The position numbers and the translations under genes were made by a program. A DNA stretch of 64,000 nt. Source: JAWSVE01 sp033852115 (GTDB lineage Bacteria; Pseudomonadota; Gammaproteobacteria; Pseudomonadales; Cellvibrionaceae). The notes below the pieces were generated by a model. It had not been told where the DNA came from. It made no database searches and saw only the letters and a list, made by a program, of their open reading frames with translations. This document shows positions 63,551 through 64,000 of the stretch, in pieces (positions within the stretch are counted from its first letter, which is position 1; every line of letters begins with the position of its first letter). The stretch spans positions 310,001 to 374,000 of the forward strand of contig JAWSVE010000001.1 in assembly GCA_033852115.1 (NCBI GenBank). Direction: 5' to 3'.

Positions 63551-64000
63551 ATGAAACAGTTACTGCAATCGACTAAATTAAGCGACGTCTGTTACGACAT
63601 CCGCGGCCCAATCCTCGATCAAGCTAACCGACTTGAAGAGGAAGGCCACCGTATTTTGAAGCTAAACATTGGCAACCCTGGTGCCTTTGGCTTCGAGGCA
63701 CCTGAAGAAATCATCCAAGATGTGATTTACAACATTCGAGAAGCTCAGGCCTACACCCACTCTAAAGGTCTCTTTGCCGCGCGCAAAGCCATTATGCAAG
63801 AGTGTCAGCAGCTCAATATTCCTGACGTAGAAATGGATGATATCTACCTCGGCAATGGTGTTAGTGAACTGATTGTTATGGCCATGCAAGCGCTGCTTAA
63901 CAACGGCGATGAAATGTTAATTCCCGCCCCAGATTACCCTTTGTGGACGGCATCGGTGAATTTGTCTGGCGGTAATGCGGTTCACTATCGCTGTGACGAG
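63551..64000 (+). CDS. alaA: alanine aminotransferase AlaA (N-terminal part, cut by the window end)
   Basis: An open frame from the ATG at 63551 runs 150 codons to the window edge with no stop. It reads VCYDIRGPILDQANRLEEEGHRILKLNIGNP, YTHSKGLFAARKAIMQ, LGNGVSELIVMAMQALLNNGDEML and PAPDYPLWTASV, very close to E. coli AlaA, a PLP-dependent aminotransferase using glutamate and pyruvate to make alanine. The PLP lysine would lie outside the window. The ribosome-binding site before the ATG is weak. Confidence 0.95.
   Translation, partial: MKQLLQSTKLSDVCYDIRGPILDQANRLEEEGHRILKLNIGNPGAFGFEAPEEIIQDVIYNIREAQAYTHSKGLFAARKAIMQECQQLNIPDVEMDDIYLGNGVSELIVMAMQALLNNGDEMLIPAPDYPLWTASVNLSGGNAVHYRCDE

Overview
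The window is chromosomal DNA of a marine-type gammaproteobacterium. The evidence is the conserved gene order tig-clpP-clpX-lon-hupB-ppiD, a Pseudomonas-type fadBA pair, a FabY-type ketoacyl synthase, rmf, alaA and gammaproteobacterial tRNAs. It is not a phage or plasmid, and no integrase, transposase or CRISPR array is visible. Coding density is high and most genes belong to the core genome.

Layout. 1-3353: a membrane-anchored PP2C phosphatase and a Ser/Thr kinase fused to a formylglycine-enzyme-like domain, a pair often found at the edge of type VI secretion loci. 3365-15047: uvrB, rlmL, a long non-coding stretch, rmf, pyrD, a DUF2835 gene and the giant NAD-glutamate dehydrogenase. 15437-22996: a six-gene MoxR/DUF58/vWA/TPR/BatD (Bat, 'aerotolerance') operon with overlapping genes. 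23003-26571: a lipoprotein resembling an inactivated M3 peptidase, then a CheC-like/diguanylate cyclase pair. 26599-35969: the proteostasis block ppiD, hupB, lon, clpX, clpP, tig and tRNA-Leu, with terminators and promoters visible between the genes. 36139-46394: a phosphomannose-isomerase-like cupin protein, fadA, fadB, a cupin XRE regulator, fabY, a divergent GlxA-type AraC regulator and a chemoreceptor. 46621-51792: a 1723-residue secreted protein made of thrombospondin type-3-like calcium repeats.

52201-59301 is a zinc-homeostasis island: an ABC permease and ATPase, a DUF3299 protein, Zur, two COG0523 (CobW/ZigA) GTPases, a His-rich DUF2796 (ZrgA-like) protein and a DUF1826 protein. It resembles the zrgABCDE zinc importer of Vibrio cholerae. 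59735-60539 is a tRNA-Glu/tRNA-Gly operon with a near-consensus promoter, followed by tandem ~181-bp repeats that each begin with the tRNA 3' end, analogous to the rtT repeats behind E. coli tyrT. One repeat unit contains the only assembly gap. 60746-64000: a coiled-coil membrane protein, a DUF1499 protein, a Tag-like glycosylase, msrB and the start of alaA.

Most noteworthy: (i) five GCCAT/ATGGC half-sites phased every 10-11 bp between fabY and the AraC-family gene; (ii) the tRNA-derived tandem repeats; (iii) the zinc island, with two candidate operators, a terminator in the leader of its long operon, and a DUF1826 protein with an H-x-D...H...R pattern like Fe(II)/2-oxoglutarate dioxygenases; (iv) the M3-like protein without its HExxH motif; (v) an 879-bp internal duplication in the giant calcium-repeat protein.
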